Numbered from the stretch's first letter, positions 52,794 through 61,743 are shown. The stretch: 64,000 nt of DNA from Candidatus Accumulibacter proximus (GCA_016709675.1 JADJMH010000014.1:156699-220698), one strand, 5' to 3'. Program-made: numbers and translations. Notes: generated by a model not told the origin, from the letters alone.

Positions 52794-53777
52794 ATGACCA
52801 CGATGAACAGTGTCCACCGGCTCGCGCGGCCGTCGAGGAGCGAAGCACCGCCTGAGGGAACGCGCAGAATCATCGACAATCAGGAGCGTGTGCTCTACGA
52901 CGGTTACTGGATCAAGACCTACCCCGTTCCCTCCGATTCCCTACAGGCGAAGAAGCTGCTGATCGAAGCGCTGACCCGGCGCTTGTTCAACCACACCGAG
53001 CACGGGCTGAATATTCCGGGATGCCGGCTGGGGGAAGCTCGGCAGAGTTATCAGGCGGAAACCGACCCGGGCCGGCGGCGGGTCAAGGCGGCAATGCTCG
53101 CCGGCGCCCTGTTCAACCGCGCCACCGACATTTTCCGGAAGCTGGTCGAGCTGCAGGCGGACGGCATCGAGGTCCCCAGCGACGACGCGCTGATGCGCGA
53201 ATGTGGCCAATGTCTGCTTGATGCGATGGAACTCGGCCACGTCGTCCTTCACCGCAGCGGCGAAGAAGGCATCGATGAATTGTGGGGCGAGCCCTTCCGT
53301 GCCTTCTCGGTGCCGATCGAGGAATTCTACGAGAGCCGCTACATCAAGATTGGCCAGACCATGCGGGACATCGACCGCGTCGCCAACGCCATGGTCGCCA
53401 ATTTCAGCGGCATTCCCGCTTTTGCAGCCATCGAGGCACCGGTACGGCACTTTGCCAACGCGGCCAGGATCAAGGCGGAGACCCTGCGTACCGACCCGAA
53501 CATCTTCGATGTCTGGGCACAACTGGTCACGGCTGGCGAAAGGCTGGCCAACTTCACCCCCATACCGGCGTCAAAGCCGCTGCGAGAACAAACCGGGCGG
53601 CGTCTGCACCGCGTTTCCGATGGCCTCCAGTTACTCCGCAACGGCCGCGCGCTCGTCTTTTACATCGCCCGTGCGCGCACGCCGATGCCCAGGAGCACCA
53701 GCGACTACATCGAACGCTGCCAGGCCTACTTCGCCACTGGCAGGGTTCCCGTCATGCCAGTACCGTTGCCGGCATGA
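52794..53777 (+). CDS. Hypothetical protein
   Basis: A 327-residue soluble protein of no recognised family. It has a long helical middle (LLIEALTRRLFNHTEHGLNIP, AAMLAGALFNRATDIFRKLVELQ, ECGQCLLDAMELGHVVLHR) and a PIEEFYESRYIKIGQTMRDIDRVANAMVANFSG segment. There is no signal peptide. The composition is like that of a normal chromosomal gene, so it is probably real. ATG 52794 has only a weak GGCAGAG box; 52803 is an alternative. Confidence 0.65.
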   Translation: MTTMNSVHRLARPSRSEAPPEGTRRIIDNQERVLYDGYWIKTYPVPSDSLQAKKLLIEALTRRLFNHTEHGLNIPGCRLGEARQSYQAETDPGRRRVKAAMLAGALFNRATDIFRKLVELQADGIEVPSDDALMRECGQCLLDAMELGHVVLHRSGEEGIDELWGEPFRAFSVPIEEFYESRYIKIGQTMRDIDRVANAMVANFSGIPAFAAIEAPVRHFANAARIKAETLRTDPNIFDVWAQLVTAGERLANFTPIPASKPLREQTGRRLHRVSDGLQLLRNGRALVFYIARARTPMPRSTSDYIERCQAYFATGRVPVMPVPLPA

Positions 53778-53898
53778 CGCTTCCGGTCTTCAGCGGTGAG
53801 AAACCGCGGCAGTCTGGCGGAGATAAGCACGGGCAGCAAGGCTGTAACAACACATGCGCCAGCGCAAAGAGCGACCACACTGCGCGTGCCAGCAGAAA

Positions 53899-54477
53899 TC
53901 AGCCCGACAAGCGGTCGACAAGCGCCGAACGACGAGCCCACCTCACCCTGAACAGCGCGATGGGCCGCGATTCTGTCGGCTTCCGGTGGCTACCCCGGAG
54001 ATGACCTATGCGGCAGTCGTCAGGACGCGAAATTCTTGTCAGTGTGGAGGATGTCCCGACGGTAACGCCGATCATGAAGTTGAGGATCGACAAAGCTGTC
54101 CTATCGGACACCCACGCTCCTGTGTCGTCTGCCAGCCGGGTACGGAGGAGTTCGAACTCCGCGAGCATTCCTGCGTGCTCGGCACGATGCGCATCGAGCG
54201 TGGGGTGGCCAATCCCACCCAAGACAGATTCTTCGTACGCGAAGTGTTCCTTGATCGCATTACCGAATTCGTCGAGCACCACCGCAAGTCTGTCGGCATC
54301 CGCCGCGTCGCGGGACAACCCGCTGGCTTCCAGAGCCAGGCGAAAGATTTTCTGATGCTCCTGGTCGAGACGGCCTGCATCGATCTTGAAGTCATCTCCC
54401 CACGTGATCAGGGTCTTGAGCGTGTTGAAGGCCAGCCCTTCGGTCGCCGAGACGCGACGCTGAATTCTCTCGTTCAT
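53899..54477 (-). CDS. Bacteriohemerythrin with frameshifted C-terminus
   Basis: The hemerythrin domain (about residues 20-150) has LITWGDDFKIDAGRLDQEHQKIF, IKEHFAYEES and LDAHRAEHAGML, carrying the first five iron ligands. As read, the C-terminus goes to VTVGTSSTLTRI and a long unlikely tail. Adding one base at 54054/54055 gives VTVGHILHTDKNFAS and a stop at 54020, which restores the missing HxxxxD ligands. The true product is then about 152 residues and should bind O2 at a di-iron site. GAGGAGAC precedes the ATG. The base loss may be an assembly error. Confidence 0.8.
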   Translation of the reverse strand: MNERIQRRVSATEGLAFNTLKTLITWGDDFKIDAGRLDQEHQKIFRLALEASGLSRDAADADRLAVVLDEFGNAIKEHFAYEESVLGGIGHPTLDAHRAEHAGMLAEFELLRTRLADDTGAWVSDRTALSILNFMIGVTVGTSSTLTRISRPDDCRIGHLRGSHRKPTESRPIALFRVRWARRSALVDRLSG

Positions 54478-54840
54478 GATTTGTCTCCTCGTTATATGTC
54501 GGTTGTGTTACACACACGCGATCAGCGTCAGTGTACTCGGCAAACGCCAGAAAGCAAGCCGCGGACGCGACCCGGGCAGGCGCATCTTGCACTACAGCGC
54601 GGAGCGGAAGCGCCTTCAGGAATACGGCATGCACGAAGCGCACCCGAAGCTGTCGGAGCTTGTCGTACCGCGTCAGTTCCAACTCCTGCACCGACTGAGT
54701 TTCGAAAAGGATAAGAAAGCCAACGGTACCAACAAAAGTAGTTGAGTCTGCATCAAACAGCGCCAATCTCGCATCTGGGCCCGGGCATCCCTGCTATGCT
54801 CGCGCCCATCGCCTAACGGGGTGCGAGTCGACGCAGCGCA
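54478..54840. other. Divergent intergenic region
   Basis: About 360 bp between the divergent bacteriohemerythrin and acetylxylan-esterase-like genes. On the minus strand CATATAACG about 12 bp before the GAGGAG box may be a -10 element for the hemerythrin gene. No gene recognised. Confidence 0.4.
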
Positions 54841-55800
54841 ATGGATTCTCCGGATTTTCCCCACAGCTTTGCCTTTGATCCGCGTTACGGCTACGACTTT
54901 GACACTCTGTGCAAGCTCGATGCGCCGCTCGCGCCGAACGACTTCGCTGCCTTCTGGCAGGGCCTCCGCGACGCTGCGCTGGCAGTCCAGCCACTGCCGG
55001 TCAGTCGGGAGATCCACAGTCCCGCGGCTGACCTGCGACTATTCGAGATCGAATTCACCTCGCTCGATTTCTGCCGCATTGGTGGCTGGCTTACCTTGCC
55101 GCGAAGCGGGCCGGTGACGCGCGGCGTCGTCGTTGGCCACGGCTACGGTGGGCGCGACGGGGCCGACCTCAGCCTGCCAATGCGCCAGGCCGCCGCGATT
55201 TTCCCTTGCGCGCGCGGTATCTCGCGCAGCGCCCATCCGTTGGTACCGGGTGACCCCAGCCGTCACGTGCTGTACGGTATCCATAGTCGCCGCAGCTATG
55301 TGCTGGGCGGTTGTGCCGCCGACACCGTGTGGTGCGCTGCTTCGGCGATCCATGAACTGGTACCGGAAACGCTGGCGCGGCTGGACTACATGGGGATCAG
55401 CTTCGGCGGCGGCATCGGCGCGCTGGCGCTGCCCTGGGACGAGCGCTTTGCCAGCGGCCACCTCAACGTTCCCACCTTCGGAAACCATCCGCTGCGCTTG
55501 ACCCTGCCCTGTGTGGGAAGCGGTGAAGCGATCCGCCACTACCACCGCGACTGCAGCGACGTGCTCGAGGTTCTGCGTTACTTCGACGCAGCCAGCGCCG
55601 CCCGCCATCTTCACATCCCGATGTTCCTCGCACCGGCTCTGTTCGATCCCGCCGTACCGCCCCCCGGCCAGTTCTCGATCTGCAATGCGATTGCCGGTTG
55701 CAAGCAAGTGTTCGTCCTGCAAGCCGGCCACTACGACCACCCCGGCAAGGCGGACGAGGACCAGCGGCTGCAGGTCTCGTTGACCGCTTTCTTCCAGTAG
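54841..55800 (+). CDS. Acetylxylan esterase / cephalosporin-C deacetylase-like hydrolase
   Basis: A 319-residue alpha/beta hydrolase of the AXE1 family: VVVGHGYGGRDGADLSLPM near the oxyanion hole, nucleophile in MGISFGGGIGALALPWDERF, acid near PALFDPAVPPPGQF and histidine in AGHYDHPG. It removes acetyl or similar groups from sugars or other esters; the substrate is not known. No signal peptide. ATG 54841 has no strong ribosome binding site. Confidence 0.8.
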   Translation: MDSPDFPHSFAFDPRYGYDFDTLCKLDAPLAPNDFAAFWQGLRDAALAVQPLPVSREIHSPAADLRLFEIEFTSLDFCRIGGWLTLPRSGPVTRGVVVGHGYGGRDGADLSLPMRQAAAIFPCARGISRSAHPLVPGDPSRHVLYGIHSRRSYVLGGCAADTVWCAASAIHELVPETLARLDYMGISFGGGIGALALPWDERFASGHLNVPTFGNHPLRLTLPCVGSGEAIRHYHRDCSDVLEVLRYFDAASAARHLHIPMFLAPALFDPAVPPPGQFSICNAIAGCKQVFVLQAGHYDHPGKADEDQRLQVSLTAFFQ

Positions 55801-55917
55801 ACGCGGGGGACCAAGCGCCGTAACAAAAGCTTCGCCGTTCTGTAATCCGGCCGCAAAAGTCGGGTCTTATCGTCAGCCCCTGTGTGAAACCTTTACAGCG
55901 ACTGGCGGAGCGGCCAG

Positions 55918-56646
55918 ATGAACAGAGAGTATCACAAATGGTACAGCCCCCATCTCGAGCGAAATATGGAACTGCTGATCTTCGGCCACGGTGGTGCCAA
56001 GGTGCTGATTTTCCCAACCCGTTGCGCACGTTTTCACGAATACGAAGACCTGGGGCTGGTAAGCGAATTGCGCGCCAAGCTGGAGCACGGCCATCTTCAG
56101 CTCTACTGCCTCGACAGCATGGACGCCGAGACCTTCTATTGCTCCTGGCGCCACCCAGGTGACCGGGTGCGCCGCCATCTGCAATACGAGCGTTATGTCC
56201 TGCACGAAGTCCTGCCGCTGATGGCACAGAAGAACGCCCATCCCTGCACCATCGCTCATGGTTGCAGCTTCGGCGCCTATCATGCGGCCAACATCGCGTT
56301 TCGGCATCCGCATCTGTTCCGCAAAGTCGTCGCCTTGAGTGGGCGCTACGATCTGACCATGGCTGTCGAGCATTTCCGCGATCTGCTCGACGGCCATTAC
56401 GAAGACAACATCTATTTCAACACCCCCAGCCATTTCATTCCCAACGTGAGCGACGCGCACACCCTGGAGCACTTGCGGCGGCTGGAAGTGGTCATGGCGG
56501 TCGGCGATGCTGACCCGTTTCGCGACAACAACCACCAGATCAGCGCGGCGCTGTGGGCCAAGGGTGTCTGGCATGCGCTACATATCTGGGAGGGGCGCGC
56601 CCACAGCGCACCCTATTGGCGCAGGATGGTGCCGCTCTACGTCTGA
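55918..56646 (+). CDS. Esterase (putative alpha/beta hydrolase, esterase D-like)
   Basis: A 242-residue protein with nucleophile elbow AHGCSFGAYHAANIAFRHP, an aspartate in MAVGDADPF and a histidine in WEGRAHSAPYWRRM. Oxyanion-type GHGGAKVLIFPT is at residues 23-34. It belongs with the short esterase-like hydrolases seen in several betaproteobacteria. No signal peptide. It starts 117 bp after the AXE1-like gene on the same strand. Confidence 0.75.
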   Translation: MNREYHKWYSPHLERNMELLIFGHGGAKVLIFPTRCARFHEYEDLGLVSELRAKLEHGHLQLYCLDSMDAETFYCSWRHPGDRVRRHLQYERYVLHEVLPLMAQKNAHPCTIAHGCSFGAYHAANIAFRHPHLFRKVVALSGRYDLTMAVEHFRDLLDGHYEDNIYFNTPSHFIPNVSDAHTLEHLRRLEVVMAVGDADPFRDNNHQISAALWAKGVWHALHIWEGRAHSAPYWRRMVPLYV

Positions 56647-56659
56647 AATGGCCCGGAGG

Positions 56660-56760
56660 ACTACGGACTGACAACCGCGCGCAGTGAGTCTGCATTTGCT
56701 GTCGACGATTCCGCTCGTTCCCTCTGCAGCTTCGGCGTGCCGCCACAGAATCAGATCCAT
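56660..56760 (-). pseudogene. 5' fragment of a SixA-type histidine phosphatase gene
   Basis: The minus strand reads MDLILWRHAEAAEGTSGI then DSKCRLTARG, the conserved N-terminus of SixA-like phosphohistidine phosphatases with the RHA motif. After about 33 residues similarity is lost next to the end of the esterase gene. It is a remnant. Confidence 0.5.
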
Positions 56761-56892
56761 GCGCTTCGTGACCCTGGCCATAAAAAATAGTGGGTGGGAA
56801 ACGGTGTTTGAACACGCACCAGATCGCAGGTGGTGCCAGCCCGGGCTCGGTCGAGGTGGTCGAGCGTGCTCGGTGACATCACGCGACTTCCC

Positions 56893-57669
56893 TCACGTCG
56901 CGCCCTTCACGAAGTGGCGCGGATGGCGCATATTGAAGCGCGACAGAGGCAGGAGCAGCAGCATGTCGGCGGTGTTGAAATTCGGATCCCAGGCCAACTC
57001 GCCACAAACCCAGGCGCCGGCACGCAGGTAGCCCTTGATCAAGGGCGACATGAGGGCCGGTAAGCCATTGGCCAGTCGTTCGTACGGTAGACGGTCGAAC
57101 GGATGGACGCGAAAGTCGCTTGGTGCGATCTGCGCCGGCGACAATTGCTGGAAGAGGTTGGCGGCATTGTGTCCGCCGTCGGCCATGCCGATAGGCGCGC
57201 AGCCGATCAGGTGCTCGTAGCCACGGCTCACCATGTACTCAGCGAGGCCAGCCCACAGCAGGGTGATCACCGCCCCACTGCGGTGATCCGGATGAATGCA
57301 CCAGCGGCCGACCTCGGCCATCTGCGGGCGCAGGTTTTCCAGGCAGCTAAGATCAAACTCTCCTTCCGAGTAGTAGGCGCCGACCTGACGTGCCGCAACC
57401 GGCGAGAGGATGCGATAGGAGCCGACAATGCTTTGCGACGGGCCCCCGCGCACGACGAGATGCTCGCAGTAGTGGTCGTAGAGATCGCTGTCATGGCCCG
57501 GAATCCGGCAGCGCAAGCGTGCTCCGAGTTCCTCGGTAAATACCTGGTAGCGCAAGCGCTGTGTTTCGCGGATTTCTTCCTCACTGCGAGCAAAGACCAG
57601 GCAATAGCCCGCCTTGTCGCTCACCTGGCTCCGGCGCTGGAGGACCTGTTCTTGCATGACCTTCTCCAT
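56893..57669 (-). CDS. olsB: Ornithine-lipid N-acyltransferase (OlsB-like GNAT)
   Basis: A 258-residue GNAT-fold acyltransferase: IRETQRLRYQVFTEELGARL, YDHYCEHLVVRG, GSYRILSP, EVGRWCIHPDHRSGAVITLLWAGL and the LIGCAPIGMADGG region match the hemolysin-like/OlsB family. OlsB attaches a hydroxy fatty acid from acyl-ACP to ornithine, the first step to phosphorus-free ornithine lipids. Upstream at 57705-57745 lies a four-unit PhoB-type box, which fits induction by phosphate starvation as known in other bacteria. No olsA is adjacent in the window. An alternative start is the ATG at 57657. Confidence 0.75.
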   Translation of the reverse strand: MEKVMQEQVLQRRSQVSDKAGYCLVFARSEEEIRETQRLRYQVFTEELGARLRCRIPGHDSDLYDHYCEHLVVRGGPSQSIVGSYRILSPVAARQVGAYYSEGEFDLSCLENLRPQMAEVGRWCIHPDHRSGAVITLLWAGLAEYMVSRGYEHLIGCAPIGMADGGHNAANLFQQLSPAQIAPSDFRVHPFDRLPYERLANGLPALMSPLIKGYLRAGAWVCGELAWDPNFNTADMLLLLPLSRFNMRHPRHFVKGAT

Positions 57670-57704
57670 TCGTGTCTTGGGCGATCTTCATTCTCGACTG
57701 CTTG

Positions 57705-57745
57705 CGTGACGAAGGAATGACCCTTTGGTGACGAAACGATGACGG
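57705..57745 (-). promoter_or_regulatory. Tandem PhoB-type box upstream of olsB
   Basis: On the minus strand GTCA occurs four times exactly 11 bp apart (plus-strand TGAC at 57707, 57718, 57729, 57740), each as a GTCAY heptamer followed by four spacer bases. This is the arrangement of the Pho box (CTGTCAY-N4 repeats), with the first two bases of each unit relaxed. It lies about 40-75 bp upstream of the olsB start. Confidence 0.6.
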
Positions 57746-58007
57746 CTACTCGGGAGGAAGTCACCGGAGCGCCAGTGCCTGACTGATGGGGCGCTGCGGC
57801 TGCCGCGCGCAGGGACCACCGTCTCGCTACCTCGGCACAGCCAGCCGATCAGTGGCCAACGCGCGACGTCTTCCTTGCACACAAAGACCGAAGGGGCCAG
57901 CGGGTTGATAACGGAGACAGCGTCATCAGGTAGCGGTCGTCAATGACGCTCTTGCGAACCTCGACAAAGCCGAGGTCATGAAAGCGCTTGCCCTTGGTGC
58001 TGGAAGT

Positions 58008-58038
58008 CTGACACAACCGTCTGTCACCGTACTGACAT
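58008..58038 (+). promoter_or_regulatory. Pho-box-like site upstream of the EAL-CBS-GGDEF gene
   Basis: CTGTCAC at 58021 and CTGACAT at 58032 are 11 bp apart and match the Pho box CTGTCAY-N4-CTGTCAY with one mismatch. A third CTGACAC at 58008 is slightly out of register (13 bp). It lies about 62-92 bp before the ATG at 58100. Confidence 0.55.
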
Positions 58039-58099
58039 CTGGCCCACCTACACTGGCGCGACCATTTTCGAGGGCCAAGCAAAGAGGCCAAGCAGGAAC

Positions 58100-60052
58100 A
58101 TGATCATGCCACTCAGGGACCAGGCCAATGACGTCGGGCGCATCATTCGCGAGGGTCTGCTACACCCGGTTTTTCAGCCCATTCTGGATTTCCGGGCGCA
58201 TGCCTACCTGGGATTCGAGTCGCTGATCCGCGGGCCGGCCAGTTCGCCCCTTCATCTCCCGGAGCAATTGTTTGCTGCGGCCCGCAGTGCCGGGCTGGCC
58301 AGCGCACTCGAACACGCGTGCCGCGAAGCCAGTCTGCGGGCCTTTGACCACCTTGGCCTACCCGGGCGACTGTTCCTCAACGTGACGCCAGACTGCCTGC
58401 TCGACGACCGCCTGATGAACGGCGAGACCTGTCGTCTGCTGAACGAGCTGGGAATTGCCGCCAACCGGGTGGTCATCGAGTTAACCGAGAACCAGCAGGT
58501 CACCGACTTGCCCGGAATACATGAAGGACTGCTGCATTTTCGCGGACGCGGCTTCCAGATTGCCATCGACGATCTCGGAGAAGGCTTTGCCAACCTGCGC
58601 ATGTGGTCTGAAGTGCGGCCCGAGTTCGTCAAGATCGACAAGCATTTCATCCATGGAATCGCCGATGACCGCATGAAATACCACTTCGTACGCGCCATGC
58701 AGGACCTCGCCGAGATCTGCAATGCGTCGATTGTCGCAGAGGGAATCGAACGCTGCGAAGATTTTGCTTTTGTCCGAGACCTGGGCATTGCGTGCGCGCA
58801 GGGATATTTTGTCGCCGGGCCGGCGACATCTCCTGACCGTCATTTGTCGCCAACGGTCGTTCAGGCACTGGCGCGGAAACAGCTTGCTCTTTCGCCCGCC
58901 GGTGCGCGGATGGCCACTGCCATCGATCTCTTGCGGCCGCTGCCGCCAGCACCGCTCGAGGCGAGCAACGAGAGCGTCATGGCCCGCTTCGAGGCTGACA
59001 CGGAACTCGACGTGCTGCCGGTGGTGCGTGGTGACCTGCCAGTCGGCTTGATCAATCGTCACACCCTTTTTGAGCGCTTCGCCCGGCCATTCCACAGGGA
59101 ACTGTACGGGCGCGCGAGCTGTGCGCAGTTCATGGACCACGCGCCACTTGTCGTCGATCAGCAGGCCACCGCACAGCAGCTGGCGACCATGCTGGCGCTG
59201 GCCCCAAAGCATCACCTGTTCGATGGCTTCATCATCACCGGCGAGGGCAAGTACCTGGGCGTTGGCAACAGCCACGACGTGATGGCGATGATTACCGAAA
59301 TGCAGATCAGCGCCGCCCGCTACGCCAACCCCCTTACCCAGCTCCCCGGTAACGTGCCGATCAATGAGCACATTGACCGCATGCTGGCCGCGAGCAAAGA
59401 CTTTGTCGTCGCCTATCTCGATGTCGACGCTTTCAAACCGTACAACGATACCTACGGCTATCGCCGCGGCGACGACGTGATCCAGATCCTGGGACGCATG
59501 ATCTGTCAGACGGTCAATCAGGATATCGACTTTGTCGGGCATATCGGTGGTGACGATTTCTTCGTTGTCTTCCAGAGTACTGACTGGGAAGCTCGCTGCT
59601 GGGAAATCGTCAATCGCTTCGGCGAGGCGATGAGTCGGATCGGCGGTGCGAACTGCCATGGTCACGGTGGCTATATGGCCGAAAACCGTAAGGGGGAACT
59701 GGTTTCTCAGGCGTGGCCGACGCTCTCGGTGGGTGCCGTGCGGGTCAATTCCGGCGATTGCGATTCGCATCGCGAAGTCGCGGCGGCTGTCTCGGTAGCC
59801 AAGAAGGAGGCGAAAAAGGCAGGCAGGAGCCTCCCTGGAAAGCTGCCGGGTGGTTGCGTCTTCGTTGAGCGGCGCCGGTCCGGCCAGGTGGAGGACGCCA
59901 GGCTTGCAGGTAGCCGCCTGAAGCCCTGCTCGGACGCTGCCGCAAGACAGCGGAAAGAAGAGTGCCCGCCTATCCCCTCGAGCCCCAAAGTGGGGGCAGA
60001 AATCCCACCAGGGGGAACAACGCGGGAAAGTACCAGGACCCGAATTGTATGA
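58100..60052 (+). CDS. EAL-CBS-GGDEF cyclic-di-GMP protein
   Basis: A 650-residue protein. EAL domain (about 15-260): E40 in FESLIRG, LNVTP, VIELTEN, DDLGEGFANL, VKIDKHFI, VAEGIER and AQGYFVAGP hold all expected catalytic positions, so phosphodiesterase activity is plausible. A CBS pair follows (LPVVRGDLPVGLINR to FDGFIITGEGKYLGVG). The GGDEF domain (about 425-600) has GHIGGDDFFVVF in place of GGDEF, with no RxxD inhibitory site, so cyclase activity is doubtful. The Pho-box-like site upstream and pst downstream suggest phosphate control. Its stop overlaps a possible ATG of the HAD gene. Confidence 0.85.
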   Translation: MIMPLRDQANDVGRIIREGLLHPVFQPILDFRAHAYLGFESLIRGPASSPLHLPEQLFAAARSAGLASALEHACREASLRAFDHLGLPGRLFLNVTPDCLLDDRLMNGETCRLLNELGIAANRVVIELTENQQVTDLPGIHEGLLHFRGRGFQIAIDDLGEGFANLRMWSEVRPEFVKIDKHFIHGIADDRMKYHFVRAMQDLAEICNASIVAEGIERCEDFAFVRDLGIACAQGYFVAGPATSPDRHLSPTVVQALARKQLALSPAGARMATAIDLLRPLPPAPLEASNESVMARFEADTELDVLPVVRGDLPVGLINRHTLFERFARPFHRELYGRASCAQFMDHAPLVVDQQATAQQLATMLALAPKHHLFDGFIITGEGKYLGVGNSHDVMAMITEMQISAARYANPLTQLPGNVPINEHIDRMLAASKDFVVAYLDVDAFKPYNDTYGYRRGDDVIQILGRMICQTVNQDIDFVGHIGGDDFFVVFQSTDWEARCWEIVNRFGEAMSRIGGANCHGHGGYMAENRKGELVSQAWPTLSVGAVRVNSGDCDSHREVAAAVSVAKKEAKKAGRSLPGKLPGGCVFVERRRSGQVEDARLAGSRLKPCSDAAARQRKEECPPIPSSPKVGAEIPPGGTTRESTRTRIV

Positions 60053-60084
60053 TTCCTGCCCGATGGCGCTCCGAGTTCAGCCCA

Positions 60085-60552
60085 ATGCGTATTTCCTTCG
60101 ACCTGGACGACACGCTCACCTGCCCTAGCGTCAAGGTGCCACGAGAGAGAGGATTCCTGGCATCACTTTCGCTCTGGTGGTTCGGTGAGCCCCTGCGGCA
60201 CGGAACCCGAAGCTTGATCGCGGAACTGCGGCGCAGGGGCTGGAGCATCTGGATCTATACGACGTCGAGCCGATCGCCGTGGCAAATTCGCAATTGGCTG
60301 CTGCTGCACGGGATTCATGTCCACGGCATTGTCAACAGCGAGCGGCATCGAACCACGCCGGGCTCTCGTTTCATCCGGCAATTGCCTTCCAAGTTCCCTC
60401 CCGCTTTCGGCATCGACCTGCATGTCGATGATTCGGAGGGCGTCAGGATGGAGGGTCAAGAGTACGGCTTCCGCGTTGTGCAGGTCGATCCACATGACAT
60501 CTTCTGGATGCACAAGGTGCTGCACGCGGTGGACGACGTTCGCCTGGGATGA
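60085..60552 (+). CDS. HAD-like phosphatase family protein
   Basis: A 155-residue protein with HAD motifs MRISFDLDDTLTCP (DxDxT), IWIYTTSS and LHVDDSEGV. It would be a small phosphohydrolase in the cytosol. Two starts are possible: ATG 60085, where the conserved motif opens the protein, or ATG 60049, which overlaps the c-di-GMP gene stop by four bases. The coupling favours one transcript with the upstream gene. It sits directly before pstS. Confidence 0.7.
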   Translation: MRISFDLDDTLTCPSVKVPRERGFLASLSLWWFGEPLRHGTRSLIAELRRRGWSIWIYTTSSRSPWQIRNWLLLHGIHVHGIVNSERHRTTPGSRFIRQLPSKFPPAFGIDLHVDDSEGVRMEGQEYGFRVVQVDPHDIFWMHKVLHAVDDVRLG

Positions 60553-60650
60553 GCGCCACGGCGTATCACCCGTGGCGTCGGCCTTAGCCAGAACCCTTTT
60601 CGTGCCAACCGATGGCGCGCTGCGCCTCCCCGCGGTCTACCGCGATCCGA

Positions 60651-60668
60651 TTGACATGACACTGCAAC
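60651..60668 (+). promoter_or_regulatory. Weak Pho-box-like site before pstS
   Basis: TTGACAT and CTGCAAC begin 11 bp apart, 50-67 bp before the pstS ATG. Each matches the Pho heptamer in five of seven positions. The position is right but the match is weak. Confidence 0.3.
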
Positions 60669-60717
60669 AATACGCCATTAGCCTGAGGGCTTCGTTACCA
60701 CGTTCGGAGTCCAATTG

Positions 60718-61743
60718 ATGAAACGGTTCATGTTTGCTGCGACCTGCGCCGCCGCGCTCGCTCTGGGTTCCTCTGCCTCTGCCCTGGCGCAGGAAAGGAT
60801 TCGTCTGATCGGCTCCGGCGCCAGCTTCCCGGCGCCGATCTACCTGACCTGGTTCAAGGATTTCAGCAAGAAGACCGCCAATGTGACGGTGGATTACCAG
60901 TCGAAGGGTAGCGGAGCCGGCGTCCAGGACTTCCTGAACAAGACCGTCGATTTCGCGGCCAGCGACTCGGCGATGAAAAAGGAAGACATCGCCAAGGTCG
61001 GCGAAGGCGTGCAGTTGCTGCCGATGACGGCGGGTGAAGTCGTGCTTGCCTACAATCTCCCCGGCAGTCCCAAGGGCCTGAAGCTGCCGCGCGACGTGTA
61101 CTCCAACATTTTCCTGGGCAAGATCACCCGCTGGAACGACCCGAAGATCGTCGCCGCCAACCCCGGCATCAAACTGCCCGACCTGCCGATCACCGTCGTC
61201 GTCCGTGCCGATTCCAGCGGCACCACGGCCGTGTTCACCAAGCACCTGGCGACGATCAACGCCGAGTTCAACAAGGTGCTGGGCGAAGGCAATACGGTCA
61301 ACTGGCCGGCCAGCGACAAATTCATCAAGTCGCCGAAAAACGATGGCGTGACCGCGACCGTTCGCCAGACTCCGGGCGCCATCGGCTACATCGAATACGG
61401 CTTCGCCAAGCTGGCCAAGGTGGACTTCGCCCTGTTACAGAACAAGGCCGGCCAGTACGTTGGCCCCGGTAACGGCGCCGAAGCACTGGCGGCGGTCAAA
61501 CTGCCGGACGACATGATTGCCTGGCTCCCCGATCCGGAGGGCGCCAAGTCGTATCCGATTACTTCCTACACCTGGATGCTCTTCCGCAAGAACAACGCTG
61601 ACCCGGCCAAGGCCAAGGCCATGCGCGAGATGATCGAATATGGTCTGACCGAAGGTCAGAAGAGTGCCGATGCGATGGGTTACATCCCCTTGCCAGCGGT
61701 GGTCGTCGAGCAGGTGCGCAAGGCTGCGGCCAACATCAAGTAG
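60718..61743 (+). CDS. pstS: Phosphate ABC transporter substrate-binding protein
   Basis: A 341-residue periplasmic protein with signal peptide (FAATCAAALALGSSASALAQ). RLIGSGASFPAPIYLTWF, DYQSKGSGAGVQDFLNKTVDFAASDSAM and RADSSGTTAVFTKHL are the phosphate-binding loops of PstS. It delivers phosphate to PstCA. Start is ATG 60718 rather than the TTG just before it. The protein leads pstSCAB; a possible attenuator hairpin follows at 61780. Confidence 0.95.
   Translation: MKRFMFAATCAAALALGSSASALAQERIRLIGSGASFPAPIYLTWFKDFSKKTANVTVDYQSKGSGAGVQDFLNKTVDFAASDSAMKKEDIAKVGEGVQLLPMTAGEVVLAYNLPGSPKGLKLPRDVYSNIFLGKITRWNDPKIVAANPGIKLPDLPITVVVRADSSGTTAVFTKHLATINAEFNKVLGEGNTVNWPASDKFIKSPKNDGVTATVRQTPGAIGYIEYGFAKLAKVDFALLQNKAGQYVGPGNGAEALAAVKLPDDMIAWLPDPEGAKSYPITSYTWMLFRKNNADPAKAKAMREMIEYGLTEGQKSADAMGYIPLPAVVVEQVRKAAANIK

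Larger units (their letters stand above)
57670..58099. other. Divergent intergenic region with phosphate boxes
   Basis: About 430 bp between olsB (minus) and the EAL-CBS-GGDEF gene (plus). It contains the tandem boxes at 57705-57745 and 58008-58038. A minus-strand frame at 57849-58091 includes GKRFHDLGFVEVRKSVIDDRY, which looks protein-like but was not recognised and may be an acyltransferase relic. Confidence 0.5.

Noticed and set aside
60651..60668. Strong Pho box before pstS
   Set aside because: Only five of seven positions match in each half; kept as a weak feature, not as a finding.
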